Source: Thermopolyspora sp044507605 (GTDB lineage Bacteria; Actinomycetota; Actinomycetes; Streptosporangiales; Streptosporangiaceae). Taken from it: a stretch of 64,000 nt of DNA. A model generated the notes under the pieces. The model was not told the DNA's origin and searched no databases. It saw nothing but the letters and a program-made list of their open reading frames with translations. The DNA lies in NCBI GenBank assembly GCA_044507605.1, contig JBIQJI010000011.1:55943-119942 (forward strand), given 5' to 3'. The translations under genes and the position numbers were made by a program. Shown here in pieces: positions 31,936 to 41,128 of this stretch. The first letter of the stretch is position 1, and each line of letters begins with the position of its first letter.

Positions 31936-34053
31936 ATGGCGGATCGAGCAGGAGAGCTTCCGTCGGTCGTGACCCCGCGAGTACGGTTGATCACCATGAT
32001 CGCACAGGCAGACGTGCCGCCTCTGGGCCAGGCCACCCCCGCCCCCGTCCGCCACTGGCTTCCCGTACGGCCGCGCCTGGTCGTCGCGAGCGCCTTCATG
32101 CTCTTCCTGGAGCTGGCGTTGATCCGGTGGACCGGGAGCAACATCGTCCACCTGAGCTACTTCACGAACTTCGTGCTGCTCGGCTCGTTCCTGGGCATCG
32201 GGCTCGGCTTCATGCGGGTGGGCCGCAGCACCAGGCAACCGTACTACTCGCCCGTCGTGCTGGCGGTGCTGGTGGTGCTCGTCCTGGTGTTCCCGGTGAC
32301 GGTGAACCGGGAGACCAGCGGCGTCATCTACTTCACCAGCCTGACCACGAGCGGGCCGCCCGCGTGGGTGATCCTGCCCATCGTGTTCGCGGCCACGGCG
32401 CTGGTGCTCATGGGCCCGGCCGAGCTGGTCGGCCGGTGCTTCCCGCAGCTCGGCAGGCTGGAGGCGTACCGGTACGACCTGATCGGCAGCCTGTCGGGCA
32501 TCGCGCTGTTCACCCTGCTGTCGTACCTCGACGCCCCGCCGCTGGTGTGGGGGGTCGTCGCCGCCTGCGCGTACGGCGTGCTGCTGCGGCCCCGCTCGCT
32601 GGTGCCGCACGTGGCGCTGGTGGTCGTGCCGTCGCTGGTGATCGTGGCCGCGCTGGCGGTGGAGACGTTCACGGCGGGTGCGATCTGGTCGCCGTACTAC
32701 AAGGTGACCTACGTCCGGGGCCAGATGCTCGGGGTGCCGGTCGTCGACATCAAGGTCAACGGCATTCCGCACCAGCAGGCCATCCCGGCCTACGCGCGGC
32801 TGCAGTGGGAGGGCCAGTACGGGCTGCCGTACGACCGGGCCGCGGTGGCGTCGGGGCGGCTCGACAACGTGCTGATCGTGGGCGCCGGCAGCGGCACCGA
32901 CGTGGCGATCGCGCTGTCGAAGGGGGCGAAGCACGTCGACGCCGTCGAGATCGACCCCAAGCTGCGCGAGCTCGGCGCGAAGTACCATCCCGACAAGCCG
33001 TACGCCGACCCGCGCGTGTCGACCACGATCACCGACGGCCGCGCCTACCTGGAAAGCACCGACAAAAAGTACGACCTGATCCTGTTCGCGCTGCCCGACT
33101 CGCTGACCCTGGTGTCGGGCGCGAGCTCGCTGCGGCTGGAGAGCTACCTGTTCACGCGGCAGGCGATGGAGGCAGCGAAGGCCCACCTCAAGCCGGGCGG
33201 CGCGTTCTCGATGTACAACTACTACCGTGAGCAGTGGCTGGTGGACCGGCTGGCGCTGACGGCGCAGGAGGCGTTCGGGCACCGGCCGTGCGTCGACGAC
33301 CTGGGCGGCGCCCACCAGGCCGTGATCACCGCCGGGCTCACCACCGCCGACCAGCACTGCGCCGCCGAGTGGGCCGGCGCCGCCTCCGGCACGCTCGACC
33401 CCGCCACCGACGACCAGCCGTTCCTGTACCTCGACGGCAAGGCGATCCCGTCGCTCTACCTCATCACGCTGGGGCTGATCCTGCTGGTGAGCTTCCTCGC
33501 GGTGCGCGCCGTCGCCGGGCCGTACCGCCAGATGCGCCCCTACGCCGACCTGTTCCTGCTCGGCGTGGGCTTCCTGCTGCTGGAGACCAAGAGCGTCACC
33601 GGGTTCGCGCTGCTGTTCGGCACCACGTGGGTGGTCAACGCGATCGTCTTCGCGGGCGTGCTGGTGGCGGTGCTGCTCGCCGTCGAGGTGACACGCAGGT
33701 TCCGCACGCCGCCCCTGCCGGTCATGTACGCCATCCTGCTGGCCGGCCTGGTACTCGCCGCGCTGGTGCCGACGTCGTGGCTGCTCGGCCTGCCCGTGCC
33801 GGTGCGCGCGGTCGCCGCGGTCGTCGTGGCGTTCCTGCCGATCTTCGCGGCGAACGTGGTGTTCGCCAAGCGGTTCGCCGACACCGCCGACGCCACGGCG
33901 TCGTTCGGGGCGAACCTGCTCGGCGCGGTGCTGGGCGGCTGCCTGGAGTACCTGTCGCTGGTCATCGGCTACCGCGGCCTGCTGATCGTGGCGGGGGTGC
34001 TGTACCTGGGGGCGTTCGTGCTGCTGCCGAAGGTCTACCGCAAGCCGGCCTGA
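31936..34053 (+). CDS. Polytopic membrane protein with spermidine-synthase-like domain
   Basis: A 705-residue protein in three parts. About seven N-terminal membrane helices (from LVVASAFMLFLELALIRW) come first. A soluble Rossmann domain at about 300-480 has the nucleotide motif VLIVGAGSGTDVAIAL, the acidic residue in VDAVEIDPK, and YDLILFALPDS. About six C-terminal helices end near LLPKVYRKPA. This is the layout of SpeE-like fused membrane proteins, in which the domain may use decarboxylated SAM or SAM. The real substrate is unknown. GAGGAG precedes the ATG. It converges with the LCP gene over a strong hairpin. Confidence 0.83.
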   Translation: MADRAGELPSVVTPRVRLITMIAQADVPPLGQATPAPVRHWLPVRPRLVVASAFMLFLELALIRWTGSNIVHLSYFTNFVLLGSFLGIGLGFMRVGRSTRQPYYSPVVLAVLVVLVLVFPVTVNRETSGVIYFTSLTTSGPPAWVILPIVFAATALVLMGPAELVGRCFPQLGRLEAYRYDLIGSLSGIALFTLLSYLDAPPLVWGVVAACAYGVLLRPRSLVPHVALVVVPSLVIVAALAVETFTAGAIWSPYYKVTYVRGQMLGVPVVDIKVNGIPHQQAIPAYARLQWEGQYGLPYDRAAVASGRLDNVLIVGAGSGTDVAIALSKGAKHVDAVEIDPKLRELGAKYHPDKPYADPRVSTTITDGRAYLESTDKKYDLILFALPDSLTLVSGASSLRLESYLFTRQAMEAAKAHLKPGGAFSMYNYYREQWLVDRLALTAQEAFGHRPCVDDLGGAHQAVITAGLTTADQHCAAEWAGAASGTLDPATDDQPFLYLDGKAIPSLYLITLGLILLVSFLAVRAVAGPYRQMRPYADLFLLGVGFLLLETKSVTGFALLFGTTWVVNAIVFAGVLVAVLLAVEVTRRFRTPPLPVMYAILLAGLVLAALVPTSWLLGLPVPVRAVAAVVVAFLPIFAANVVFAKRFADTADATASFGANLLGAVLGGCLEYLSLVIGYRGLLIVAGVLYLGAFVLLPKVYRKPA

Positions 34054-34079
34054 GCGCGGCCCGCGGGCCCCGCGCGAAA

Positions 34080-34114
34080 GATCGGCCGGGCGCCACCGGG
34101 GCGCCCGGCCGATC
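34080..34114. terminator. Strong bidirectional terminator hairpin
   Basis: GATCGGCCGGGCGCC (34080-34094) and GGCGCCCGGCCGATC (34100-34114) pair perfectly over 15 bases around an ACCGG loop. It lies 26 bases after the spermidine-synthase-like stop and 59 bases after the LCP stop on the other strand, so it can end both transcripts. Confidence 0.85.
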
Positions 34115-34173
34115 CTGCTGGGCCGGCTGCGGACGGGCGGCGCGGCCCGTCCCGTTCGCCGACCGGGCGGCCG

Positions 34174-35766
34174 TCAGAAGGCGCAGACCTCGTCGAGGGT
34201 CTGGGCGCGGCCCGAATCGTTGGGGGTCGGGGTCGACAGCGGCTGTGAGGCGTAAGTGCTCGGGGTGGCCGACGGCTTCGCGGCCGTGCCGGCGCTCGCC
34301 GACGGAGTCGCCCCGGACGGCTTGGCGGTGACCTTGGCGGCGAGCGCCTTGCGGGAGGAGGCGTTCGACTGCTTGATGGCCCGGGCCGTGAGCACCCGGA
34401 TCTTGTGCCAGTCGGGGTTGCCGGTGTAGATGATCGGCGGCACGAACTGCAAGCTGGTGATCTTGGCGTTCTTCACCTTCATGCCGAGCGGCACCAGCTC
34501 GTCGAGCAGCTCGCGCGGGATGTTGGTCTTGAACAGCCGCTTGGCGGCCTTGGCGACCTTGTTGAAGTTCTGCAGCACGACCGCGGGGGTGGCCTGCTTG
34601 GTCAGCGCCCCGATGACGCAGCGCTGGCGGGCCATGCGGGAGAAGTCGTCGCTCTCCACGCGGGAGCGGGCGTACCAGAGCACATGCTCGCCGTCCATGT
34701 TGCGATGCAAACCGGCCCTGATCGTGCCGGCGGTGCCGTAGTGACCGCCCCACTTGATGTCGCGCTCGACCCTGATGTCGAGGCCGCCGATGGCGTCGAT
34801 GAGCGCCGCGAACCCGTACATGTCGACCAGCGCGTAGTAGTCGATCTTGATGCCGAGGATGTAGGAGATCGCGTCCATGAGCGCGTCGGGCCCGCGGTAG
34901 GTGCCGTTGCGCTGCAGCTCGGGGTGTTGCTCGGTGTAGTACCAGACCTCGTTGAGCAGGCCCTGGCCGGAGTCGCCGAGGAAGCCGTTGGGCCACTTCT
35001 TGGCGAGCGGGCTGCTCTTGGGGAAGTGGGTGTACTGCAGGTTGCGCGGCAGGCTGAACAGCACCGTGTTGCCGGTGACGGTGTCGACGCTGGCCACGTT
35101 CATGCTGTCGGTGCGCACACCCATGCGGTCGCCGGCGGCGTCACCGCCGATGAGCAGGAAGTTGACGCGGCGCTTGCCGTTCCACGGGTCGTCCTCCTTG
35201 ACCGGCTTCACGTTCTTGCCGGACTGGTCGGACGGGAAGATCTCGTTGATCGTGCCGCGCGCCGTGTTGGCGGTCGCGGCGGTCAACGCGAACGGAGTCG
35301 TCACCGCCACGCACAGCACCCCGATGGCGATGCCGGAGGTGATCTGCCCGGTCTGCGGCAGCCGGTCGGGGGCCAGTGTGATGTACGACCAGACGACGAG
35401 GGCGAACCACACCACGGCGCCGACCGAGGCGAGGACGACGGCGGCCAGGAGCGTGCTGTCCTTGGCCGCGAAGCCGGCCGCCGCCGCCTCATCGCCGCTT
35501 TTGATCACCACCGCGGTGATGATCAAGGCGACCAGCAGGGCGATGAAGGTGCCGAACAGGATCATCGCGACGCGGCGCTTGCCGGCCCGCAGGTGGGCCG
35601 CGCCGGGGGCGATCGCCGACAGGGCGGTCCACCCGATGATCGAGCCGGTGGTGAGCTGCTTGGCGTAGCGGCCCGGGCCGGAAGGGCCGCCGGGAGTGTC
35701 GTCCCGGGGGCCTCCGCCACCGCCGGTGGACCCGACAGATCCCCGAGTGGCTCCCCCAAGGCGCAT
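34174..35766 (-). CDS. LytR-CpsA-Psr (LCP) family protein
   Basis: A 530-residue membrane protein that probably attaches a wall glycopolymer to peptidoglycan. The cytoplasmic N terminus is Gly/Pro-rich. About four membrane helices follow at 45-165 (RVAMILFGTFIALLVALIIT). The LCP domain covers about 190-420: NFLLIGGDAAGDRMGVRTDS, NVASVDTVTGNTVLFSLPRN and later YALVDMYGFAALIDAIGGLD, with the conserved Arg and Asp residues. A Ser/Thr/Pro-rich tail follows. The ATG at 35766 has AAGGAG upstream; the longer frame lacks one. It lies downstream of the metallopeptidase gene beyond a 366-base region with direct repeats. Confidence 0.9.
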   Translation of the reverse strand: MRLGGATRGSVGSTGGGGGPRDDTPGGPSGPGRYAKQLTTGSIIGWTALSAIAPGAAHLRAGKRRVAMILFGTFIALLVALIITAVVIKSGDEAAAAGFAAKDSTLLAAVVLASVGAVVWFALVVWSYITLAPDRLPQTGQITSGIAIGVLCVAVTTPFALTAATANTARGTINEIFPSDQSGKNVKPVKEDDPWNGKRRVNFLLIGGDAAGDRMGVRTDSMNVASVDTVTGNTVLFSLPRNLQYTHFPKSSPLAKKWPNGFLGDSGQGLLNEVWYYTEQHPELQRNGTYRGPDALMDAISYILGIKIDYYALVDMYGFAALIDAIGGLDIRVERDIKWGGHYGTAGTIRAGLHRNMDGEHVLWYARSRVESDDFSRMARQRCVIGALTKQATPAVVLQNFNKVAKAAKRLFKTNIPRELLDELVPLGMKVKNAKITSLQFVPPIIYTGNPDWHKIRVLTARAIKQSNASSRKALAAKVTAKPSGATPSASAGTAAKPSATPSTYASQPLSTPTPNDSGRAQTLDEVCAF

Positions 35767-36132
35767 GGCGACAACGCTCCTTACGTCCGAGATCTCGTCC
35801 ACGGCCGCGACCCGGGGCGATACAGGGCCCGACCTGGTCAAACCAGGCGACCGTCCCCGTAGGTTCACGGAATTCCCAGGAGTCTAGTCCCGATACCTGG
35901 ACAAGACTGACGGATGCCCAATAAGGGGGAATCGGAACGTAAATTTTACGATACGCACAGGTGTCGGCCATCGGACGAGAGTGGACGAACAGGACGATCA
36001 ACCCAGCCGATAGCGGCCGTGACGCCGATGACGATCATGTCACGAGTTCGTCATGACCCGATCTAGGTGCGGCCGTGTCACGACACAGTTGCCATTTCAT
36101 GACACGCTGCCACGTCATGACACGGCCGCACG
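35767..36132. other. Promoter region between metallopeptidase and LCP genes
   Basis: No gene is seen. It contains the odd palindrome CGTAAATTTTACG (35938-35950) in an AT-rich stretch that may be the LCP promoter, and the first part of a direct-repeat array that continues to the metallopeptidase stop codon. ATCATGTCACGAG at about 36034 is a further degenerate copy in the other orientation. Confidence 0.55.
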
Positions 36133-36141
36133 TCACGACAC
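36078..36141. repeat. Array of TCAYGACAC direct repeats
   Basis: Four copies of TCACGACAC or TCATGACAC begin at 36078, 36097, 36115 and 36133, spaced 19, 18 and 18 bases apart. A degenerate copy starts at 36051. Each is part of a longer, looser unit with CACG before it. The last copy covers the metallopeptidase stop codon. The spacing of just under two helical turns suggests cooperative binding of a regulator. Confidence 0.65.
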
Positions 36142-37674
36142 CGCCGAGGAGGCCGCCTCCCAGGTGTTGCACCGCCTCGCCGCGTTGTTGTCGAACCCCC
36201 GGTGGAACCAGCGGTTGTTGTTGGCCGGTGAGCCGTGGTCGCGCGGGTAGCCGGGCCAGTCGCCCACATGCGCGTAGAAGTTGTAGAGAATGGCCCGCCC
36301 GGAGGACGTGACGGGATAGGTCGAGGCCACCGAGCGCATGAACATGGCGCCGAAACAGGTGGCCTGCAGCTCGAAGCGGCGGCTCAGCCCCAGTTTGGCG
36401 CTCTGGCTTCCCGAGGCGAGAGTACGGCGCCACCATGAGTCCGACAGCCCGGTCAGGTACTGCACGTGGTGACCGTACTCGTGGGCCATCATGCTGATGA
36501 TGCCGCCGTGCCAAGAGGTGAGCTGGCCGTACCCGATGGCGTTGCCCGAGCCCTTGGCCATCGCGGACGTCGAAGCGTAGATCGTGGTCGTCCGGGGGCA
36601 GTAGTACGGCACGATGCTGCCCCGCTGCGGGAAGTCGCCGCAGGCGCCGCGCCCGCGCCCCGACACGATGGCGTACGACGGCGCGGTGACCCTGAAGCCG
36701 AGCGGTTCGAGGCCCTTGCGCCACTCCTGCGTCAGGCACTTGCCGGTCTTGAGGATCAGCGCCTTCAGCTGCCTGTGGCTGTAGATGCTCACCGAACCGG
36801 CGCGGCACGTGACCGACGGCAGCCGGCCCATCTTGTACATCGTGTTGTTCTTCAGCGACCGGTTGACGACCCTCGCCGCATTGCTCCGGTCCGGGCTCGG
36901 CCGCGTCGTGGTCTCCCGCGTCGTGGGCTCCCGCGTCGCCGGTTGCGTGCTCTGCTGCGAGGCCGGCGTGCGGTCGGTCTCGTCTCTGTCGTCGCCGGTG
37001 CCGTGAGTGAACGGCGGCGGCGTGAACGCGGGCGGCGTGAACGTCGGCAGCGATATCGGCGAGACCGAGTGGGGCGACCGCGAGCCGCGCAGCAGCGCGC
37101 CCAGGACGACCACCACGATGAAGATCAGCGCCAGGCAGCCGAGGATCCCCACGATGGCCACCCCGGCGCCCCCCTTGCGGCGTCTGGGCGGCTGAGCGTA
37201 GCGGAGCGGGCCGCCCGGCGGCATCGGGCCGCGCGGCTGGGGCGGGCCGTACCGGCCGGGCGGGGCGCCGGGATGGCCCATGCCCGGCGGCGGCTGCGCG
37301 CCGGGAGGAGGCGGGTACCCCGGTGCGGGCGGCGTGCCGTACGGGGGCATGCCGTGCGGGGGAGGGGGCGGCGCGGGCGTGCCCCCCTGCGGCGGGTGGC
37401 CCTGCGGCGGATAGCCGGTCGGCGGCATGCCCTGTGGTGGTGCGCCTTGAGGCGGCATGCCCTGTGGTGGTGCGCTCTGTGGTGGTGCGCCCTGTGGCAT
37501 CTGGGCGGGCATGCCGGGCTGCGGCCAGGACGAGCCGGGAGCCGGCGGGTACGGGTTGCGGCCGCCCGGAGGAGCGGGCGGAGGCGGGGGGTAGCGTCCC
37601 CCGCCGGGAGGCGGCGGAGGATACTGCCCGCCGCCTTGCTGAGGGTGCGGAGGATAATGTCCGTCGTTCGCCAC
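36133..37674 (-). CDS. Neutral zinc metallopeptidase (YpfJ-like) with Pro-rich N terminus
   Basis: A 513-residue membrane-anchored protease. Residues 1-165 are a cytoplasmic Pro/Gly/Gln-rich repeat region (PPQGMPPQGAPPQG). One membrane helix (VAIVGILGCLALIFIVVVVL) follows, then a Pro/Thr-rich linker and the catalytic domain outside the membrane. The zinc motif is His398-Glu-Tyr-Gly-His402, and FELQATCFG supplies the downstream acidic ligand. Cysteines in the domain probably form disulfides. The GTG at 37674 is chosen for the GGGGGA site upstream. The target is unknown. It is divergent from a LysR gene. Confidence 0.86.
   Translation of the reverse strand: MANDGHYPPHPQQGGGQYPPPPPGGGRYPPPPPAPPGGRNPYPPAPGSSWPQPGMPAQMPQGAPPQSAPPQGMPPQGAPPQGMPPTGYPPQGHPPQGGTPAPPPPPHGMPPYGTPPAPGYPPPPGAQPPPGMGHPGAPPGRYGPPQPRGPMPPGGPLRYAQPPRRRKGGAGVAIVGILGCLALIFIVVVVLGALLRGSRSPHSVSPISLPTFTPPAFTPPPFTHGTGDDRDETDRTPASQQSTQPATREPTTRETTTRPSPDRSNAARVVNRSLKNNTMYKMGRLPSVTCRAGSVSIYSHRQLKALILKTGKCLTQEWRKGLEPLGFRVTAPSYAIVSGRGRGACGDFPQRGSIVPYYCPRTTTIYASTSAMAKGSGNAIGYGQLTSWHGGIISMMAHEYGHHVQYLTGLSDSWWRRTLASGSQSAKLGLSRRFELQATCFGAMFMRSVASTYPVTSSGRAILYNFYAHVGDWPGYPRDHGSPANNNRWFHRGFDNNAARRCNTWEAASSAVS
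37421..37480. repeat. 30-base tandem repeat inside the metallopeptidase gene
   Basis: Two near-identical 30-base units (37421-37450 and 37451-37480), beginning GGCGGCATGCCCTGTGGTGG, are followed by a shorter 15-base copy. In frame they encode Pro-Pro-Gln-Gly-Met/Ala blocks. Unit lengths are multiples of three, so changes in copy number keep the frame. Confidence 0.7.
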
Positions 37675-37744
37675 CCTCTGTTCCCCCTTTCCTAGGCCCC
37701 CGTGTCGGACCTTTGCCTTATTTCGGGCAATCGGACAAAACAAT

Positions 37745-37761
37745 ACTGGTTTCACACCAGT
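37745..37761. promoter_or_regulatory. Inverted repeat in the LysR/metallopeptidase divergent region
   Basis: ACTGGT and ACCAGT pair exactly with a five-base TTCAC centre, in AT-rich DNA 97 bases before the LysR start and 70 bases before the peptidase start. Size and place suit a LysR binding site, though the core does not show the classic T-N11-A spacing clearly. Confidence 0.4.
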
Positions 37762-37858
37762 CACGGATGTCGCACCATTCGATTACTCCTTGAAATCATT
37801 CGAGCTGATCTCTGCGATGTTCCGGAAACGATGGCGGGTGGTGTTTTAGCTTCGATCC

Positions 37859-38740
37859 ATGAATCTGCAGCAGCTCCGGTATGTCGTTGCGACTGCGGAG
37901 CACCGCACCATGACCGACGCCGCGCGATCGCTCTACATCGCGCAGCCGGCGCTGTCGCGTGCCATTCGCGACCTGGAGCGCGAGCTCGGCATGACGCTTT
38001 TCGCACGCTCCGGCAGGGGGGTCGTCGTGACCGCCCAGGGGCGGCGTGTGGTCGAGCTGGCCAAGCAGGCGCTCAGCGCCGTTCGCGACATCGAGGGCCT
38101 CGCCGGCCAGTCGCAGCTGGGCGGGCGCGAGCTGCGCATCGCCACGACCCCGACCCTCGAGGCCGGCCTCGCCAAGCTTCTGCTGCCGGCCTACACGGCC
38201 GAGCACGAGGACGTGCGCGTACGTGTCGTGCGGTGCGAGGGGCGCGAAAGCGTGGTGACCGCCCTGCGGGAGCAACGAGCCGACCTCGGCCTGACCGACC
38301 TGCCGGTACCCGGCGACCTGGTCACCCACCCGCTCGAAAGCCAGGAGATCGTGCTGATCTCACCGCCGAATTGGAACCTTCCAAATCCGGTGCCCCTGGC
38401 CCGGCTCAACGGCATGCGGGTGATCCTGCCCGCGCCGGGCAGCTCACGCCGCGAGGAGTTCGAGCAGATGTTCGCCTCGCGGCGGGTGGCCCCGGTGCCG
38501 GTCCATCTCGCCGCGGTGGGCCCGGACGACAGGGGCGGCTGGCCGTCGATCGTCCGGTCCGGGCAGGCGTCCCTGGTGGGTTTCCGGGGCATGGCCGAGC
38601 AGGCCGTGCGGGCCGGCCTCGTCGTGCGCGGGCTCGACCCGTCGTTACGTCGTGTCATCGCCATCGTCCACGCCCGGCGCCGCCTCCCGGCCGCCGCGCA
38701 GGACTTCCTGGCGATCGCCGAGCGGCGATCGGCGGCCTGA
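37859..38740 (+). CDS. LysR-family transcriptional regulator
   Basis: A 293-residue regulator. The winged helix-turn-helix covers residues 1-60 (MNLQQLRYVVATAEHRTMTD, AARSLYIAQPALSRAIRDLE). The periplasmic-binding-like effector domain starts near residue 90 (ELRIATTPTLEAGLAKLLLP). It is divergent from the zinc metallopeptidase and may control it. Its last 96 bases overlap the 3' end of the histidine kinase gene on the other strand. The effector is unknown. Confidence 0.9.
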   Translation: MNLQQLRYVVATAEHRTMTDAARSLYIAQPALSRAIRDLERELGMTLFARSGRGVVVTAQGRRVVELAKQALSAVRDIEGLAGQSQLGGRELRIATTPTLEAGLAKLLLPAYTAEHEDVRVRVVRCEGRESVVTALREQRADLGLTDLPVPGDLVTHPLESQEIVLISPPNWNLPNPVPLARLNGMRVILPAPGSSRREEFEQMFASRRVAPVPVHLAAVGPDDRGGWPSIVRSGQASLVGFRGMAEQAVRAGLVVRGLDPSLRRVIAIVHARRRLPAAAQDFLAIAERRSAA

Positions 38741-40372
38741 CCGGCCGGGCCGCTCGGCTCCCCCCTGTCCGGCGGGCGGGCGGTACAACGGCAGCCGTAC
38801 GACCGCGCGCAGGCCGGGGCCGGCGTCCTCCGGGCGGCCGGTGCCGCCCGCGTGGCCGGCGTCCTCCAGGTGCACCGTGCCGCCGTGGGCCCGCACCGTC
38901 TCGCGGACGATGGCCAGGCCGAGACCGGTGCCGCCCTCGTCGCGGCTGCGCGCGGCGTCGAGGCGGGTGAAGCGGTCGAACACCCGCTCGCGATCGGCCG
39001 CCGGAATGCCCGGGCCGTCATCGGTCACGGTGATGACGGCCATCGGCCCGGCAGCGCCGTCGACCCCGTCGGCGCCGTCGCGCATGGCGCCGTCGGGCCC
39101 GGCGTCGTCGGGCCCGACGGGCCCGGTGTCGCCAGGGCCGCGGAACAGGCCGCGCGAGAGGCCGCGGGAGGCGGAGCCGGTCGCCGGGGCCGCCACGCGC
39201 ACCTCGACCGTGGACGCGGCGTGGCGTACCGCGTTGTCGATCAGGTTGGTGAGGACCCTGCCGAGGTCGACGGCGTCGCCCCGCACCACCGCTTCCCCCG
39301 GCTGCGCGGCGGAGACGACGGTCACGGCCACCCGGGCCTCGCCGTACCGCTCGGCCGTATGGGCCACCAGATCGCCCAGGTCGACCGGCTCCGAGCGGGC
39401 CGGCGCCGCGCCGCCGCGCTCGTCGAGGCGGGACAGCGCCAGCAGGTCCTCGGCGAGCCGCGCCAGGCGCAGAGTGTCCTCCAGCACGCCTTCGGCGGTC
39501 TCGCGCCAGTCCTGCCGGTCGGGGTGGCCGAGGGCCACCTCCAGCTGGAGCCTGATGCTGGCCAGCGGGCTGCGCAGCTCGTGCGCGGCGTCGGAGACCA
39601 GGGCCCGCTGCCGGGCCCCGGCCTGCTCCAGGCGGGCGAGCATATCGTTGAGGGTGACCGCGAGACTGTGCACCTCGTCGCGCGACTCCGGCACCGGAAG
39701 CCGCCGCGACGGGTCCGCGCCGCCGATGTCGGCCGCGCCGCGCCGCAGCGCGGTGATGGGCCGCAGCGTGCTGCCGATGATGAGCCAGCTCGCGGCGGCC
39801 AGCAGCACGGTGAGCAGCGGGGTGCCGATGATCAGCAGATGCGCGGTGGTCGAGAGGCTCTTTTCGATCTCGCCGATCGACCGGGCCACGATGACGTCCG
39901 TGCCGTGGTCGGCGGGCAGCGCCACCACCCACAGCGGCTCCGGGATCCCGTACGGCCGCCCGTCGAGCAACCGTCCCCGCAACCCCGAGTCGCGCGGCGC
40001 GGCGGCCCGGCTCTCGGCGTCGAGCAGCGGCACCAGGCGGTCGGTGTTGGGCGTGGCCTGGGTGATGCGGCCGGCGGAGTCGACGACCTGGACGATGGTG
40101 CCGCCGGGTGCCCGCACCGGGTCGGGCAGCCGCCCGGCGTCGGCGAGCGCGACGACCTCCCGCGCCTGCTGGTACGCCGCCTCGTCGGCCGTGTTGATCA
40201 AGGTGAAGCCGAGCACACCCAGCAGCACGCAGGCCGACGCGGCGAGCCCGAGCACCAGCAACGCCGAGGCCGTGGCCGTGAGCCGGAACCGCAGGCTGCG
40301 CCGCCGCCACCAGCCGGGCGCCGCGAGCCGCCTGATGGTCCGTGTGGCCCTGCCGGGCCGGTCACCCGCCAT
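38645..40372 (-). CDS. Sensor histidine kinase
   Basis: A 575-residue kinase. Two membrane helices at about 31-60 and 178-200 enclose an outer sensor domain. A HAMP linker follows at about 200-255. The phospho-acceptor is His264 (DAAHELRSPLASIR). The N box is NLIDNAVRHA (376-385), the G1 box is DDGPGIP, and the G2 box is GGTGLGLAIV. A Gly/Asp-rich insert of about 45 residues (398-443) splits the ATPase domain. A 45-residue tail beyond the last strand overlaps the LysR gene in antisense. The start overlaps the response-regulator stop by 11 bases. Confidence 0.92.
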   Translation of the reverse strand: MAGDRPGRATRTIRRLAAPGWWRRRSLRFRLTATASALLVLGLAASACVLLGVLGFTLINTADEAAYQQAREVVALADAGRLPDPVRAPGGTIVQVVDSAGRITQATPNTDRLVPLLDAESRAAAPRDSGLRGRLLDGRPYGIPEPLWVVALPADHGTDVIVARSIGEIEKSLSTTAHLLIIGTPLLTVLLAAASWLIIGSTLRPITALRRGAADIGGADPSRRLPVPESRDEVHSLAVTLNDMLARLEQAGARQRALVSDAAHELRSPLASIRLQLEVALGHPDRQDWRETAEGVLEDTLRLARLAEDLLALSRLDERGGAAPARSEPVDLGDLVAHTAERYGEARVAVTVVSAAQPGEAVVRGDAVDLGRVLTNLIDNAVRHAASTVEVRVAAPATGSASRGLSRGLFRGPGDTGPVGPDDAGPDGAMRDGADGVDGAAGPMAVITVTDDGPGIPAADRERVFDRFTRLDAARSRDEGGTGLGLAIVRETVRAHGGTVHLEDAGHAGGTGRPEDAGPGLRAVVRLPLYRPPAGQGGAERPGRSGRRSPLGDRQEVLRGGREAAPGVDDGDDTT

Positions 40373-41036
40373 CGCCCATGAGCCGGTAGCCGGCCCCCCG
40401 CACGGTGCGCAGCGCGGACCGGCCGAACGGCGTGTCCACCTTGCGGCGCAGATACCCGACGTACACCTCGACGACGTTGGGGTCGGTGTCCAGGGTGTCC
40501 CAGACGTGCTCCAGGATCTCGCTCTTGGCCACCACCTCGTCGTGCCGCCGCATGAGGTACTCCAGCAGCGCGAACTCTCTCGGGGTCAGCTCGATCGGCG
40601 TGCCGCCCCGCGACACCCGCCTGGTCGCGGGGTCCAGGACCAGGTCGCCGGCCTCCAGCACGGCGGGGCGGCGGCCCTGGCCGCGGCGGATCAGGGCGCG
40701 CAGCCGGGCCACGAGCACGACGTACGAGAACGGCTTGGTGAGGTAGTCGTCGGCGCCGAGGTCGAGGCCGTCGGCCATGTCGTATTCGCCGTCCTTGGCC
40801 GACAGCATGAGGATCGGCACCCAGTTCTCCTCGGCGCGCAGCCGTTTGCAGACGTTGTAGCCGGACAGTTTGGGCAGCATGATGTCGAGCACGATGACGT
40901 CGTAGTCTCCGACGCGCGCCAGGTGCAGCCCTTCCTCTCCGTCGAAGGCGAGGTCGACGGCGAACGACTCGGCCTGCAGGCCGCGCTGGAGCGCCGCCGC
41001 CATGCGCCGCTCGTCCTCCACGACCAGGACCCGCAT
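40362..41036 (-). CDS. OmpR/PhoB-family response regulator
   Basis: A 224-residue regulator. The receiver domain has acidic residues at 8-9 (VVEDERR), phospho-acceptor Asp51 (VIVLDIMLP), and Lys in DYLTKPFSY. The winged-helix DNA-binding domain spans about 128-220 (LTPREFALLEYLM, RTVRGAGYRL). The ATG at 41036 has AGGAGG upstream. It is co-transcribed with the kinase and divergent from a secreted LolA/RseB-like protein with an ABC exporter. Repeated CTGAGAG sites lie in the gap, a likely target. Confidence 0.95.
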   Translation of the reverse strand: MRVLVVEDERRMAAALQRGLQAESFAVDLAFDGEEGLHLARVGDYDVIVLDIMLPKLSGYNVCKRLRAEENWVPILMLSAKDGEYDMADGLDLGADDYLTKPFSYVVLVARLRALIRRGQGRRPAVLEAGDLVLDPATRRVSRGGTPIELTPREFALLEYLMRRHDEVVAKSEILEHVWDTLDTDPNVVEVYVGYLRRKVDTPFGRSALRTVRGAGYRLMGDGG

Positions 41037-41128
41037 GGGGTTCCTCCTTCCCGTCGCACCTCTCGGCGTGCCGGCCGTCGTACCGTCATCGAACACCCGC
41101 CGCCCCGCCCGCATCCTGACGCGGGCCG

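Noticed and set aside
36051..36141. Direct repeats as CRISPR array or plasmid origin iterons
   Set aside because: Units are about nine conserved bases at an 18-base period without unique spacers, no cas or rep gene is near, and the setting is chromosomal.
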